From: Brachionus manjavacas
Taxonomy: Eukaryota > Rotifera > Eurotatoria > Ploima > Brachionidae
DNA length: 64,000 bases
Assembly: GCA_019054805.1 (NCBI GenBank)
Contig: JAHQIY010000001.1
Coordinates: 5,346,501 to 5,410,500, forward strand
Direction of reading: 5' to 3'
This document shows positions 40,701-50,386 of the stretch, in pieces. The notes under the pieces are model-generated. The model was not told the origin of the DNA. It was given only the letters and a program-made list of their open reading frames with translations, and did not search any database. Position 1 is the stretch's first letter, and each line of letters opens with the position of its first letter. A program made the translations under genes and the position numbers.

Positions 40701-43584
40701 CAAAAATCAAATCTTCAATTTCCTTTTTTTGATCAAATTTAATCTTATTGATGCTTTATTTTTGTCTATTTTTAGGTTAAAAAAATTCAACACATCATGT
40801 GACACTAACGAGTGTAAAAAAAAATGGCACAAAAGTTTTGTTTAATTTGCTATAAGAGTGGACAAGACCTTTCCCAATTTTTTTCAAAATTTAAAATCAG
40901 GCTGATCCTATCTTTAAAATAAATAAAAATTATATCATAATGTTGAATTTTCGACAAGTTGTTAGTAAAACCTTAAGTAAAAGGTTTGTACAACTTTGTA
41001 AAAAGTAACCAAAATTTTCCAAAAGCTGAAGTTGTAAGGCTAGTCTTGGAAACAAAAAACGTTCTGTTTATCTTTGGCTAGATGTTATAGAAAAGGATAA
41101 AACTTTCAGAAGGCCTAATGGTTGCTAAGCTTAGAGCCTATTTCATAAATGCCTATCTTGGAGAGTGTATTAAGAAACGACTTGAACCAATGATTAAAGA
41201 ATATAATCAGGATGGCAATTATGTATTTTGGCCCGACTTAGCTTCATCTCATAAAGCGAGTATGGTACAGAATTATATGTTAGATAAAAATTGAAAGTAT
41301 GTTGCCTAAGGAGAAATTTGAAAGCTAAAGTTTATGATGGTGGTTGGAAGGCCAAAAATCTTAGGCAACTCGAAAACAAAATTCACACTTGCCTGAGCAA
41401 TATGGACCCAAAGGTTGTACAAGACCATGCCAAGACTGTTCGCTCTAGGCTCGATATCAAACGTCGTCATGGAGTTCAATACCCGGATTGATGCTATTTT
41501 TTCAAATTAGGAGGGTTCAGTTATAAATTAAAAAAAATTTAAAGCCTTTGTTAAATAAAAATTTTTTGTGCCATTTTTTATTCTACGCCCGCTATGTACC
41601 GTATTTTCTCGCGTAATATCCCACTGGGAACTTAAATCAGACATGATCTAATGTCTCTAGGAATTAAGTAATTTTTGCAATAATAATAACCCCTGTACAT
41701 TATATGAAACATAAAGTGACATTAAGTGAAACAAGGTAGTTTTACTCTGAAATTTTGAATAACATTGAGCTTTATATTCAGGCGTGGTTGAAGCTCAGTC
41801 ATTTTGATTCAGTTAATCTTTTTAAATTAATCTCTTATAAAAGAATTTTATTTCTTTAGTCCCATTTAAACAGCTATATTTTTAAGCGTCATTGTTAATA
41901 TTAATTTGGTTGACTCCACGGACTCTGCTTCAGACCTTAATTCGGACTCAGAAAGTGATTCTGATAATGAATAATTTTAATTTTATTTTAAATAGATAAG
42001 TCCATTTTTTTTATAATTAATGTAAAACTTTTTATAAATAAAAAATTTTCAAATATCAATTAAATTAAATAATAAAATATTAAATAACAAGAATATCCGT
42101 TTCATCTAATGTTCGAGGGTTATTAAAGTTTTAAAAAAGCAATAATCTCATATAATTACCCATGGGCTTTAAAGACATGTCCTGCTTTATATCCCAAGGA
42201 TATTGCGCGAGAAAATACGGTAGCAATTTTTTGCATAATATAATTTTATCTTTAATTTTTCAAAAATAGCTTTTTCTTTGTCCATAATAAAAAGTTATTA
42301 CAAACCTAAAGGCGACCACTTTAACTAAACTTTTTCACATTTTCATTTTTCTAAGAGAACAGACAAAAAAAATAAGAAAAAAGTGCTTTTTTGCATTTAC
42401 TCTGCTTTAAAAACAACAAATTTAGTCAACTAATTGAGGCTAGGAAAGGTTGTTTTCAAAATGAAAAAATTGACCACGATCAAACTGACCACCATCAGAA
42501 AATAAAAAAAAAATTACTCATTTCAATTTGATCTTCTCTTGGCTGTTCTATTTTGGCATTGTGTCTTTTCCATTTATATTCACTTTTTGGCTGAAATAAA
42601 AAAATGCTTAAAATGTATTCATTTTTTAAATGGCGCAAGTGTTTTAGACATAAATTAAGCAACTAATTGAAGCATGAATACCTTGTAAGTTTTGTTAATG
42701 GCAGCCTCGAAAGCACTGTCAAACTCAATCACACCCAACGCAATCAAATCAGTGAGCATCTGCTGAACATAGAAGTTGGCCTCTTGTCGTTTCGACAAGT
42801 AATCATCGTTTTTGATGCTCGATTGGGACTTTTTTAGCTCAGTGTCGTCACAATTGTTTATAGCAGCTTTGTAGCTCTCGCTATTGAGCTTGCGCGGCTC
42901 ATTCGTAGAAATGTATGTGATTTCGTCTGTCTCTAGGTTTTGCGTGTAGCTGTACTCAATAATGAAGCTTGTTGCCGAATTAGTGGCCGAAGTAGACAAC
43001 GAGTTGGCTTCGTTTCGAAACACAGACGACGAGTCTTTTAGGTGCTCTTCGAAAGATAGCAGTAGCCAGTCTTCGAGAAGGCTGCCCTGAAAAGAGCACG
43101 GGCTCGAGAACTCCAGAGAGCAAGGTATGTGGCTTGGCCGCTTTAGTTTGCGCGTAAAGTCTACTGACAGCGGAATTGAATAATTTTGACTCGGGTCCAT
43201 TTTGTGCTGGCACAGAGTTGGGTTCTTGGAGATTTGGAGAGGCCGTGTAGTGGTCGAAGCTGATTTGGGTGTCTCGAGCGGTTTGTACAAGCGGGAATAG
43301 TATTTATTTGTGAGAGTGGATCGGTTTGGCGACTCGGTGTCGAGCGATTCGTCTAGTTTGACCAAGTCAAAGTTGTTGAACGATTTTGACCAATATTCGA
43401 AGTTGTTGAAAATTGAGTTTGAATCAAGTGAAGCATTTGAGCATGATGACGTTTGGGACGAGCTGATGCTCGTCGTAGAACAGCGATTGCTATCATTAAT
43501 GTTTATAAGTAGGATGTTTTGATTTCGTTCGCAATTACTTGACGAAATTGTTTTTTCAATTAAATATTCATTTTCGATTGACAT
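30513..43584 (-). CDS. formin (FH1-FH2 actin nucleator), eight exons
   Basis: Exons: 43584-42682, 42590-42518, 34846-34785, 34719-34570, 34506-34390, 34335-33831, 33783-33717, 31758-30513. All have GT..AG borders and matching phases; the sum is 3123 nt (1040 aa plus stop). Order: Ser-rich N-terminus (1-301), a short Lys-rich link, coiled coil (about 325-415), proline-rich FH1 (about 430-590), FH2 (about 600-1000), basic tail. Formins nucleate and elongate unbranched actin filaments: FH1 binds profilin-actin, FH2 dimers ride the barbed end. No GTPase-binding/FH3 domain is evident; the layout recalls the formin/cappuccino subgroup more than diaphanous types. The join across the 7.7-kb intron is supported by phase 1 on both sides (ATG A|GTAATT to AAAG|CA AAC). 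An alternative is two separate genes. Confidence 0.8.
31759..33716. other. last intron of the formin gene
   Basis: AT-rich. A less AT-rich island at 32160-32335 (for example CTTGACCTCCCCTTCAAATG, and GATGGGCATCATAAATCATG) holds a 68-codon minus frame but no recognisable protein and no plausible FH2 piece; possibly a repeat remnant. Confidence 0.4.
33717..33783 (-). CDS. formin, 67-nt exon: N-terminal lasso of FH2
   Basis: Between TTTTTTACAG and CAA|GTAACA the sequence reads RKKFCPKQEMKTLYWNRIQI, the K-L-x-W/YWN motif that opens FH2 domains. Phase 1 in, phase 2 out fits the exons on both sides. The exon is too short to show up as an open frame. Confidence 0.8.
33831..34335 (-). CDS. formin, FH1 exon with tandem proline blocks
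   Basis: Begins LNSSQTQNSNGITAPPPPP and contains one diverged and six near-identical units GGPPPPPPPPLPSFNS, then KFGMPPPPPLNSF and PPQRPI before CCTATTT|GTAAAT. Each P8L block is a profilin/SH3 binding site. The unit is 48 bp long and almost identical at DNA level. Confidence 0.85.
33935..34264. repeat. 48-bp coding minisatellite in the formin FH1 region
   Basis: About six nearly exact 48-bp copies (GGAGGTGGAGGCGGTGGAGG followed by GACCTCCTGAGTTAAA on the + strand) plus one diverged copy. Copies differ mainly at silent positions (CCACCT/CCTCCT, AAACGA/AAATGA), a sign of recent array homogenisation; length variation between individuals is likely and would change the number of profilin sites. 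Confidence 0.8.
34390..34846 (-). CDS. formin, three coiled-coil exons
   Basis: Exons 34846-34785 (ANRSIISNLKKEHQEEIESL), 34719-34570 (KKHDSEISILKIDHSIRIME, then DLKKEIEELK) and 34506-34390 (NLTTKLSSEKNNLQTKLNQA, then SSSSALNGFPT) give continuous heptad-like helix before FH1. Introns of 65, 63 and 54 bp lie between and after them. For the third exon I chose AAAAATAG at 34507-34508 over the later TTGCAG because it keeps the heptads unbroken. Confidence 0.7.
34847..37127. other. formin 7.7-kb intron, proximal part
   Basis: AT-rich, without recognisable exons. A short less AT-rich patch at 35995-36065 is unexplained. GGAGCACTAGTCTCTTGATT at about 35266 recurs in similar form near 38026 and 63541. 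Confidence 0.4.
37128..37887. mobile_element. non-autonomous TIR element, copy C (formin intron)
   Basis: GTTTAATTTTTTGTGTTTGA at the left and its inverse at the right (AAACATAAAAATTAAACC, ending 37887) pair over about 90 bp, including TGTATCCAATGTTGAAATTA. The inside shares CATCTACGCTCTGTTTTC and GTTTTATGAACTATTAGTTC with copy A at 16579, in opposite orientation. It has 760 bp and no coding frame. Confidence 0.65.
38985..39630. repeat. foldback region built from degenerate TGACAAAA units
   Basis: The left arm (38985-39140) repeats units of the type TGACAAAAAAACTAAACGAC; the right arm (about 39440-39625) has the inverse (TTTTTTTGTCAGTAGATTTAG). The spacing of units is about 20-25 bp. The arms enclose about 300 bp with no coding frame. 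It looks like a decayed foldback element with minisatellite arms. Confidence 0.45.
39941..40310. repeat. cluster of AGTGACATGTCACT palindromes
   Basis: A perfect 14-bp palindrome AGTGACATGTCACT at 39941-39954 is followed by TAGTGACATGTCC (39974), TAGTGACATGTCGCTAA (40218) and AAGTGACATGTG (40295). The motif is the one flanking the LINE fragment at 5454-6250. No gene is attached; a repeat-family end is the likeliest reading. Confidence 0.5.
41040..41490 (+). pseudogene. Tc1/mariner-type transposase, C-terminal part (broken)
   Basis: Frames with several stops read LRAYFINAYLGECIKKRLEP, DGNYVFWPDLASSHKASMVQ (second catalytic Asp) and, one frame over, NLKAKVYDGGWKAKNLRQLE with KTVRSRLDIKRRHGVQYPD at the end. 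The order and motifs are those of the fragment at 91-540, which keeps the first Asp instead. The third acidic residue region (usual PIEDFWG) has been lost. It lies in the formin intron, antisense to the gene. Confidence 0.65.
41597..42222. mobile_element. pogo-like element with residual transposase tail
   Basis: Inverted repeats of about 26 bp: TACCGTATTTTCTCGCGTAA at 41597 and its inverse ending TACGGTA at 42222, including the flanking TA typical of pogo/Tigger insertions. Inside, a + frame (41911-41973) ends LVDSTDSASDLNSDSESDSD-NE-stop; such an acidic Asp/Ser tail is characteristic of pogo-type transposase C-termini. The rest of the transposase is deleted, so this is a 626-bp internal-deletion derivative. 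Confidence 0.65.
42518..43584 (-). CDS. formin, N-terminal exons 1-2
   Basis: Exon 1 (43584-42682) starts MSIENEYLIEKTISSSN and is Ser/Asn-rich and probably disordered, with a hydrophobic helix near LLEDWLLLSFEEHL and a conserved-looking end: ANFYVQQMLTDLIALGVIEF, FEAAINKTYK. Exon 2 (42590-42518) continues PKSEYKWKRHNAKIEQPRED. The GVIE..F..YKP..xYxW pattern looks like the segment in front of the coiled coil in formin/cappuccino proteins, but this is from general memory. Assignment to the formin rather than to a separate gene is inferred from strand, phase and order. Confidence 0.6.
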
Positions 43585-44138
43585 TCTTTTTTCTTTTTCT
43601 TTTTCTTTTTTTTGATTGATGAAGTCTTAGATTTTTATCAAATGGCTAAAGGCATATTTTTTTTCAAATTTTTGACATATTAATTTTTAGCTCGAAAAAA
43701 TACTCTGAATCGTCAAATTATAATAAATTTTTTGTTGAGCTCATTTACTCTTGTTGTGTATAAATGGGATTATTTAAAGCATTTAGATATGTCTTAGTAA
43801 ATTTAAAAACATTTTTGTTGTTTGTTAATATTCCACTAGAAAAACCTGATCATGACCAAATCTGGAAATAAAAAATTAATTTAAATTACTCATCACATTG
43901 AATTAGAAAAAAATTAAATGGATGTTCATAAAGGTGGTCATTTTTTTTTTTGATTCTCATGTTATCTTTATTCATTTATTTTCCCAACTCCTTTTATTTC
44001 TTCACTAAACAATTCTTTAACCTTTATTTTTGTCTCCCATTTTATCATTAATAAATAAACAAAACTTACTTCAAATTTAAAATATTTTAAAACTGTTTGA
44101 ATTATTTTATTTGTTCTTTATCTGAAGGAGTTTATGCT
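43585..44138. other. region upstream of the formin start
   Basis: Directly upstream of the ATG is a polypurine run on the minus strand (43586-43612 reads CTTTTTTC repeats on the + strand). No further gene is visible. Confidence 0.4.
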
Positions 44139-44979
44139 GGTATTCTTTAAAAACAGCGACCGTCAAAAAAGCGAAAAAAAAGCACCCTGTGAAAACTTCA
44201 TTAAATATTCTAAAATACCTTTTTTTTATATATTTATTTCTAACAACCTCAATTTTAATAAACATCAATTTTTTTCTTAAAAAAATATTGTCATTATATT
44301 AAATTTTCAAGTTTAAAAATAATTTGTACAAAACACTTTAAAACACCCTGAAACACCCTATCAAGTTTATAAAACACACTGCAAAACCCTTTTGATTCTG
44401 ATAGAGGACAAAAAGTTCTACTTGGCAATTTATTTTTCAAAAGGTCTGGACGTGTGAAAACCCTATAAAAACCGCTAAAACAGGTTTAGACCGGATTTTT
44501 CAAAACACCCTGAATATTTCTCTTTATTAAATGTTTTTCAGTGAAAGAAACAACTTTTTTTGGTTTCTGGGATCAAGAAATAGGATTTTGAGGTCGGTTT
44601 AACAAAATTAACTATTAATCATGATTTAGCCGATCCAAGCCCTCAAGAGTCCACTATAAGATTATTGAATTTTGACTTGGATATTTTAATGTTGATTCTA
44701 GGGTAACTTTTTGTAATATAACATGAAATTAAATTTTTTTAAAAAAAGCATTTTTCAACATTTATTTCAGGGTGTTTTAAAGTGTTTTGTACAAATTATT
44801 TTTAAACTTGAAAATTTAATATAATGACAATATTTTTTTAAGAAAAAAATTGATGTTTATTAAAATTGAGGTTGTTAGAAATAAATATATAAAAAAAAGG
44901 TATTTTAGAATATTTAATGAAGTTTTCACAGGGTGCTTTTTTTTCGCTTTTTTGACGGTCGCTGTTTTTAAAGAATACC
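44139..44979. mobile_element. 841-bp element with 215-bp inverted repeats without visible mismatch
   Basis: The left arm 44139-44353 (start GGTATTCTTTAAAAACAGCG) and the right arm 44765-44979 are reverse complements over their whole length as far as I can compare by eye. The outer flanks are TTTATGCT and, after one base, CTTATGCT, a probable 8-bp target duplication. The interior of about 410 bp is non-coding and contains several AAACACCCTGA-type motifs, which also close the arms. The identity of the arms implies a recent insertion or ongoing gene conversion. The superfamily is unassigned; an 8-bp duplication would fit hAT-like elements. Confidence 0.75.
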
Positions 44980-47087
44980 GCTTATGCTCGAATAGAAAAA
45001 ACAAATAAAATCTGGAAATAAAAAATTAAATTAAATTACTCATCAGGTATTTCAGAAGATCTATTGAATTCGTAAAAAAAAATTAATGGATGTTCAAAAA
45101 TGAATTTTCAAAACAAGTTTAACAAAATTTTGTGTGGACATTCAAAAGACTTTGAATAAAAAGATCCAGTTACTCCATTGATTTATGACAGAAAAAGTAA
45201 TATAAATTTAAAAGCATCTAGATAACCCATTTCTTTGTAAACATTGTGAACAACAATTTGAGTTTGCAGAATATTTGTGTTTAGAACCAAAATTTTTATT
45301 CTAAGTGAAAAGCTTACTCTTATCTTTTTTACATTATATAAAACTATGGAAAATTGTAAGACCTGACCTAAACTCCAAATTACCCCGTGGTTCTAGTGTA
45401 TAAATGTCCATAAGTCCAGTACTTAAGACTCAGATACAACTCAAACTCCTTTTAATTATCAAATATAGTTTCGACAATTACTTCATTCTTCTTTTTTTTT
45501 ATTTAAAATATAGTCTCATCGGATGAAAAAATTCTAAATAATATAAGTTAATTTTTTTGCATTTTTTTTCATATTTTGCTGATGCCAAAAATTGATTTGT
45601 AAACTTATCTAATTTCCATTATTTTTTATTTAGATTTTTTTTAAAACTTTTGTGTTTAATTTTAGAAATCAAAATACTAAAATTTCCATCTAAAATTCCC
45701 GATTATTTATATAAGCACACAAAATAAAATAAAGAATTTTGATTTATCCCGAGTTAAATTTTATTTATTTACAAAAAATTATTTACTCAATCATTTTACA
45801 CCTGAACTTCATGGGGTAGTTTACAAGGTTTTACGCTTTTATCAAAGAAATTTTATATTCTAAAATGACAATAATGCTGTTAAATAATTTTTATTGTTTT
45901 TTGATTTATATTAAAAAAATATTTATAATTAGTCATTCAAATTAAAAACTTTTATTTATTTTCAAAATTTTATTATAGGTTAGGATTAGGAATAAAATTT
46001 AATTAAATTAAAAGATATTGCAATCTAAAGATTTGAAATGTCATTTAATAAAAATATGTCTTTTTTTTCAATTTAATTGAGTCAGTTGAAATAACTTCTC
46101 AGCCTCAGAGTTATATTACTCAAGACCAGAAACTCCATTTTTTGAATATATACCTTAATTAATAAATAGCTTTAAATAGAGTTTCATAAACGTTTGGTGG
46201 TTAAAATAAAAAAATAACCAATTTATAATTAAAAAAAATGAAAAAAAGGTTAGATTTTTAATGAATTTTTCAAATGAATAAAGCAAATTTCAAACAATTG
46301 GTAAATTGACTTTAACAAACTAAATCTATATAGCAAATTTGTTTCCCTTATTCTCCCTTCTTTTCCTTTTCTGCGGTTGAAGAAGATTTGCTAGTAAAGT
46401 AAAATTAAAGAAAAACAAAAGTTTCGGTTTGAACCGTATTTTTGAAAGCCATCGATTTAAAAGAAAAGATATCCATCAATAAATATCAAGTATTATTTAG
46501 TTATGGCTTAGCTTATCAACTATTTTTAAAAAGAAATCAAAAAAAAATTAGCTTAAATGAGGGTTCTTCACCAAGAATTAAAAAATAATAAAAATTTTGG
46601 AATGGCCCCGTTTTAAGCTGACTTAATATTCTTTAAATACATTAAAAAATTTACTTTCTGGATAAATTTTATTAGTTTTAATCTTTAATAATAAAAATAA
46701 TGAAATGAAAGTTACAGCAAGGTTGCTTTCAGATATTTCTTCAAGAAAGTATCTATGGTTAATATTTAGATGAGCAGAAAACCACGAACTTACTATACAT
46801 TGGATATAAATTTTTCAATTTTTAATAAAAATTTTTTTTCAAAAATGACAGATAACAGTTTATCTTGTTATTTTGAATTTAAAAAATTTAAAAATTAAAA
46901 CTGATTAATCAGTCAATAAACTAGAAAAAAATGAATTCGGATATTAAAAAAATTGACAGCTTAAATTGAGAAAATATCAAGGAAATTTTTCAAATTTTAT
47001 TTTAATTAAAAAGTAAATTAACAATAAAAACTAAAGACAAAAACAATCATATGTTGTTTTAAAAATGAGATTGGGTATCATATGGAT
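44980..47087. other. intergenic region
   Basis: AT-rich, no recognisable gene or RNA. Short open frames here are compositional. Confidence 0.45.
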
Positions 47088-48185
47088 TTATGCATCCTCA
47101 GTTTTTAATTTTTTATTATTTTCTTCCTCAAGAGTGGGTTTTTCATCTTGGTCTGCGTTTTTGTCGTCATTCAACGAGCGCTTATTTTTATTCCATCCTT
47201 TGCGATCATTTTTTGGTTTTCGACCACCTTTGAATGATCTGTTTTTGGATGCTGACAACCGCTTTACTATGTCTTTCCAATAGTCTTGCTCTTCTTCGCC
47301 TTCAAGAACTCTTAATTCAAGCACTTGGTCTTTCATTTTTATTTCTTTAGCTTTTTCTAATACTTCCTTGGCTTTATTTTCCTCAGAAAATCTTACATAG
47401 CCTTCTATTTGACCTTTGTTATAGTCCGAATATTTTACCGCTCCATAATTGTCAAAAAGCTCTTTGAGAGATTCGCGGGTAGCATCCTCAGGTAGATTTT
47501 TAACATGCAAAATAGCTCCCAGAACTTGCTGCTGTTTCAGATAGGCTTCTTCGGCCTCTTGTTGTTGTTTAAATTTTTCGAGTTTTTGTTGTTCTTTTTT
47601 TGCTTTATTCTCTTTAATTTTTTCAATTTTCGGAGCCTTTCGCTTCAAGTAATCTTCCTGAAGCTCTTTTGTGAGCGTTTCGTCATTGTGCTTTAACTCT
47701 TCTAATTCCATGAACTTGTTCATTTGTTCTTTGGTTTCGAATGTGACAAAAACGCTTCCTTTAAATTGTCTTGTTGCTGGAAATCGCTTCATAAATATTT
47801 GAAGCACTTTGCCGTGCTGGTCAAAAAACGAATACAAATCGTCCAAAGTCATCTCTGGAGCGAAACCTTTAACATAGACCGTGTTTTGCTTCAAATTGGT
47901 TTCGAATTCACTTAAATTTTCGGGCAATGGTTTGGCTCGACGAATTTTAAGGTTTTCTTCGTCAATTTCAAGAAGATCTGAAGTTGAATTCTTCAGAGCA
48001 TCAATGATGACATTATAGTCGGTGGTGAGTTGTTTCAAACGGTTGAATTTGACCATTGTTTCAAGTGGCACCCATCCAGAGTCTTTTTGAGTCTCCTCTT
48101 GTAGAAACTTGTCCTTGCTTAGATTTATGTCACCAAAGTAGTACTCGATTTGTTTGACTATTTTTTCGCTTAATTCACTGGCCAT
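47088..48185 (-). CDS. SSB: La protein (La/SSB RNA-binding protein)
   Basis: A 365-aa intronless frame. La binds the UUU-OH ends of new RNA polymerase III transcripts in the nucleus, protects them and helps tRNA precursors fold; it also acts on some mRNAs. Domains: La motif about 5-90 (KIVKQIEYYFGDINLSKDKF, then WVPLETMVKFNRLKQLT), RRM1 about 100-175 (NTVYVKGFAPEMTLDDLYSF; RNP1 as KGSVFVTF), a charged helix, a second RRM/xRRM about 222-305 (ILHVKNLPEDATRESLKELF; EGYVRFSEENKAKEVLEKA) and a basic tail with KGGRKPKNDRKGWNKNKR and a final KKLKTEDA. Domain order and length are as in metazoan genuine La. A distinctive Lys/Gln-rich helix sits between the RRMs. Confidence 0.95.
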   Translation of the reverse strand: MASELSEKIVKQIEYYFGDINLSKDKFLQEETQKDSGWVPLETMVKFNRLKQLTTDYNVIIDALKNSTSDLLEIDEENLKIRRAKPLPENLSEFETNLKQNTVYVKGFAPEMTLDDLYSFFDQHGKVLQIFMKRFPATRQFKGSVFVTFETKEQMNKFMELEELKHNDETLTKELQEDYLKRKAPKIEKIKENKAKKEQQKLEKFKQQQEAEEAYLKQQQVLGAILHVKNLPEDATRESLKELFDNYGAVKYSDYNKGQIEGYVRFSEENKAKEVLEKAKEIKMKDQVLELRVLEGEEEQDYWKDIVKRLSASKNRSFKGGRKPKNDRKGWNKNKRSLNDDKNADQDEKPTLEEENNKKLKTEDA

Positions 48186-49529
48186 TTTTTGCTGAATAAA
48201 TATTTGAATTTTTTGAAATAGAAGTTGATTTTATTCAATTGTTTTTTTCGTTTAAATATTTTTAAATTAATGTTTCTTTTTAAAGCCATGTGCGAACCTT
48301 TATTTTTCATGCATATGATGAATATGTAAAGAAGGAAGGAGTAAAAATTTTAAATTTTGCACAAAAAAATAAGCCATTTTAATAGTCTTAATTTTTCCTC
48401 TCTAAAAACTTGAATCTTTTTTAATTTAACTTAACTTTATTTTTAAATATTAATTTATTTTAGTTAAATTTATCAGAACTTAATATAACACGAGAGAGTT
48501 CACGGTGTCGCCACACATCATTTGTTTTTAATCAATAAATCACTGCAAAAAAATTTTAAAAACTATTGAGCGGCTCATACTGTTGGACCGTGTTTTTTGA
48601 ATAAAGAAAATATAAACAAAAACAAATACTCTTACTTCGACCTAAAAATTTTAAACAGGATTTCTTTTTTCAGTACTTTCTATGTGTAATGTGCAAGGAG
48701 CTACCATAGGCGACCTCCTAGTAGGTCATATCCGCAAGCTAGTCTTGCTGTAGCTTATATATATTATTATTATTATTATTATAAACAAAAATTAAAATTG
48801 TTTCCTCAGAATTTTGAATTAGAAATTTTGAACAAATTTTTTTGAAATTAAATATTGCATAAAAATATTAAATTTTATGCAATATTTAATTTCGTCAATT
48901 TCAAGTTCAAAAATAGAAATTAGCCTAAATTTTACTTCATTTCTATTTCTAAATTAACTCTAATTAATTTTTTCATTTATAATTTTTTTTTCGAAGTAAA
49001 GAAAATTTTTTTTTGTTTGAGTAAAATTTAAATGGGCTTTATTTTTGGAAAATATCACATCAGGGTATTTTCTAGCTAATTAAATTATAATTGTCATAAC
49101 ATAGAAACTATGTAATTAACTCTAAAATAAAAATGGCTGGATTTGGGCTTTACTCTTAGAGTACACGAGGTAAGGGTTTAAATATTTAAAACACTTAGAA
49201 TCTTTGATTAATTTTTGAAATTTTTTATTGAATTAATACTTTAAAAAAGGTCAACAGAGTATGGTGCACCTTCTTTGCCTAAACAAAATCTCTATTTTTT
49301 TTAGTAAATCAAATCAATTATTCAATTAAGTCTGATTGTAATTCTATTTTTTGTCCTCATATAATATTAGAAAATCTATTTTGGGTACAAAAGGTATAAA
49401 AAAATTTGCTGCACTTATTTGATATATATTACTTAAAATAAATTTAATAATTTTTATTTTAATTTTTTAAAAAAGTAAAAAATTTTTTTCAATTAGTTTT
49501 TGTTCAATTAATTTCACAATATCTCTATG
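48186..49529. other. intergenic region
   Basis: Apart from the retroelement tail at 48690-48782 I see only AT-rich DNA; the pair TTTGAAATTAAATATTGCAT (48842) and its partial inverse at about 48870-48895 forms a small hairpin. Confidence 0.4.
48690..48782 (+). repeat. second copy of the dispersed retroelement tail
   Basis: TGTGCAAGGAGCTACCATAG, GGCGACCTCC and CCGCAAGCTAGTCTTGCTGT match the copy at 10761-10855 and run into TATTATTATT repeats. The microsatellite phase differs, as expected of independent slippage. Confidence 0.6.
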
Positions 49530-49870
49530 TACCCAGTCAAACATTTTATAGAAATTTTTTGAAGTTTCTTTTAAGCTTTTTTAAAAATCTTTAAAAATTG
49601 ACCTATTTTGAAAAAAAATAGAGATATTTTAGAGATAAATAAAATTCATTAATTTAAATAAAAAAATCTTAATTTTTTCTCTATATTTTCTTTAAAATAT
49701 TAAATCTGTTCTACCAGCCAAAACGTTTAAAGAGATATTTTGTAAATTCTTTAAAAAATCTTTATAAATTGAATAATTTTGAATAAATAATGGAGATATT
49801 TTAGAGATAACCAAAAAATCATTAATTCGAATAAAAAATCTTTAGCGAATAAATTTTAAAAGAAAATTTT
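49530..49870. repeat. TIR-like end (TACCCAGTCAA) and a diverged tandem duplication
   Basis: TACCCAGTCAA at 49530-49540 is followed by two diverged copies, offset about 172 bp, of a block containing AAATCTTTAAAAATTGA, GAGATATTTTAGAGATAA and CATTAATT. Inverse TTGACTGGGTA motifs lie at 53537-53547 and 63286-63296 with related neighbouring sequence, so a TIR element family is likely. Confidence 0.4.
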
Positions 49871-50386
49871 GAGATATTTTTGAGAAAAGATAATTTTTAA
49901 AATTGTCTCATTCCATATTTTTTGATTTGGTTTAAGCTTTATTTTTTATCAAAATATTCTCTCAGTTATTTTTTTTATGATTTAATATATTTTTATTTAT
50001 TTTTTATTATTTTATTTATTTGTTTTATATGTGCCGATAAATGAAAAAAATTTATTTATCTCCTATTTTAAGATATAAAAATTAAAAATACCCTAGCATA
50101 CTAATTCTTATTTCATATGAGACTTTTAGATTTGAGCATTAGACTTAACTACAAAGTCTCATCAATCAAGCATGAGATAAAGTCGTGAGAAATAAGTTTT
50201 TAAACGAAGAATAATTATTTTTTATTAATATTAATATTATTAATTTTTACTTTATTGATAAAATGTTTTAATTGAATAATGCTCTACGCTAATTTGCCTA
50301 CGGGATTAATAGCGGTTACTTTTTTTTATTGATAGGTGCTATAATTCACTTAATTGTCCCATCTTTACTTTTCAAGATAGAGTTAA

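Noticed and set aside
42980-43522. Open frames on both strands overlapping formin exon 1
   Set aside because: Shadow frames of a G/C-richer coding exon; no family resemblance.
47065-47915. Three + strand frames opposite the La gene
   Set aside because: Antisense shadows of the La coding sequence.
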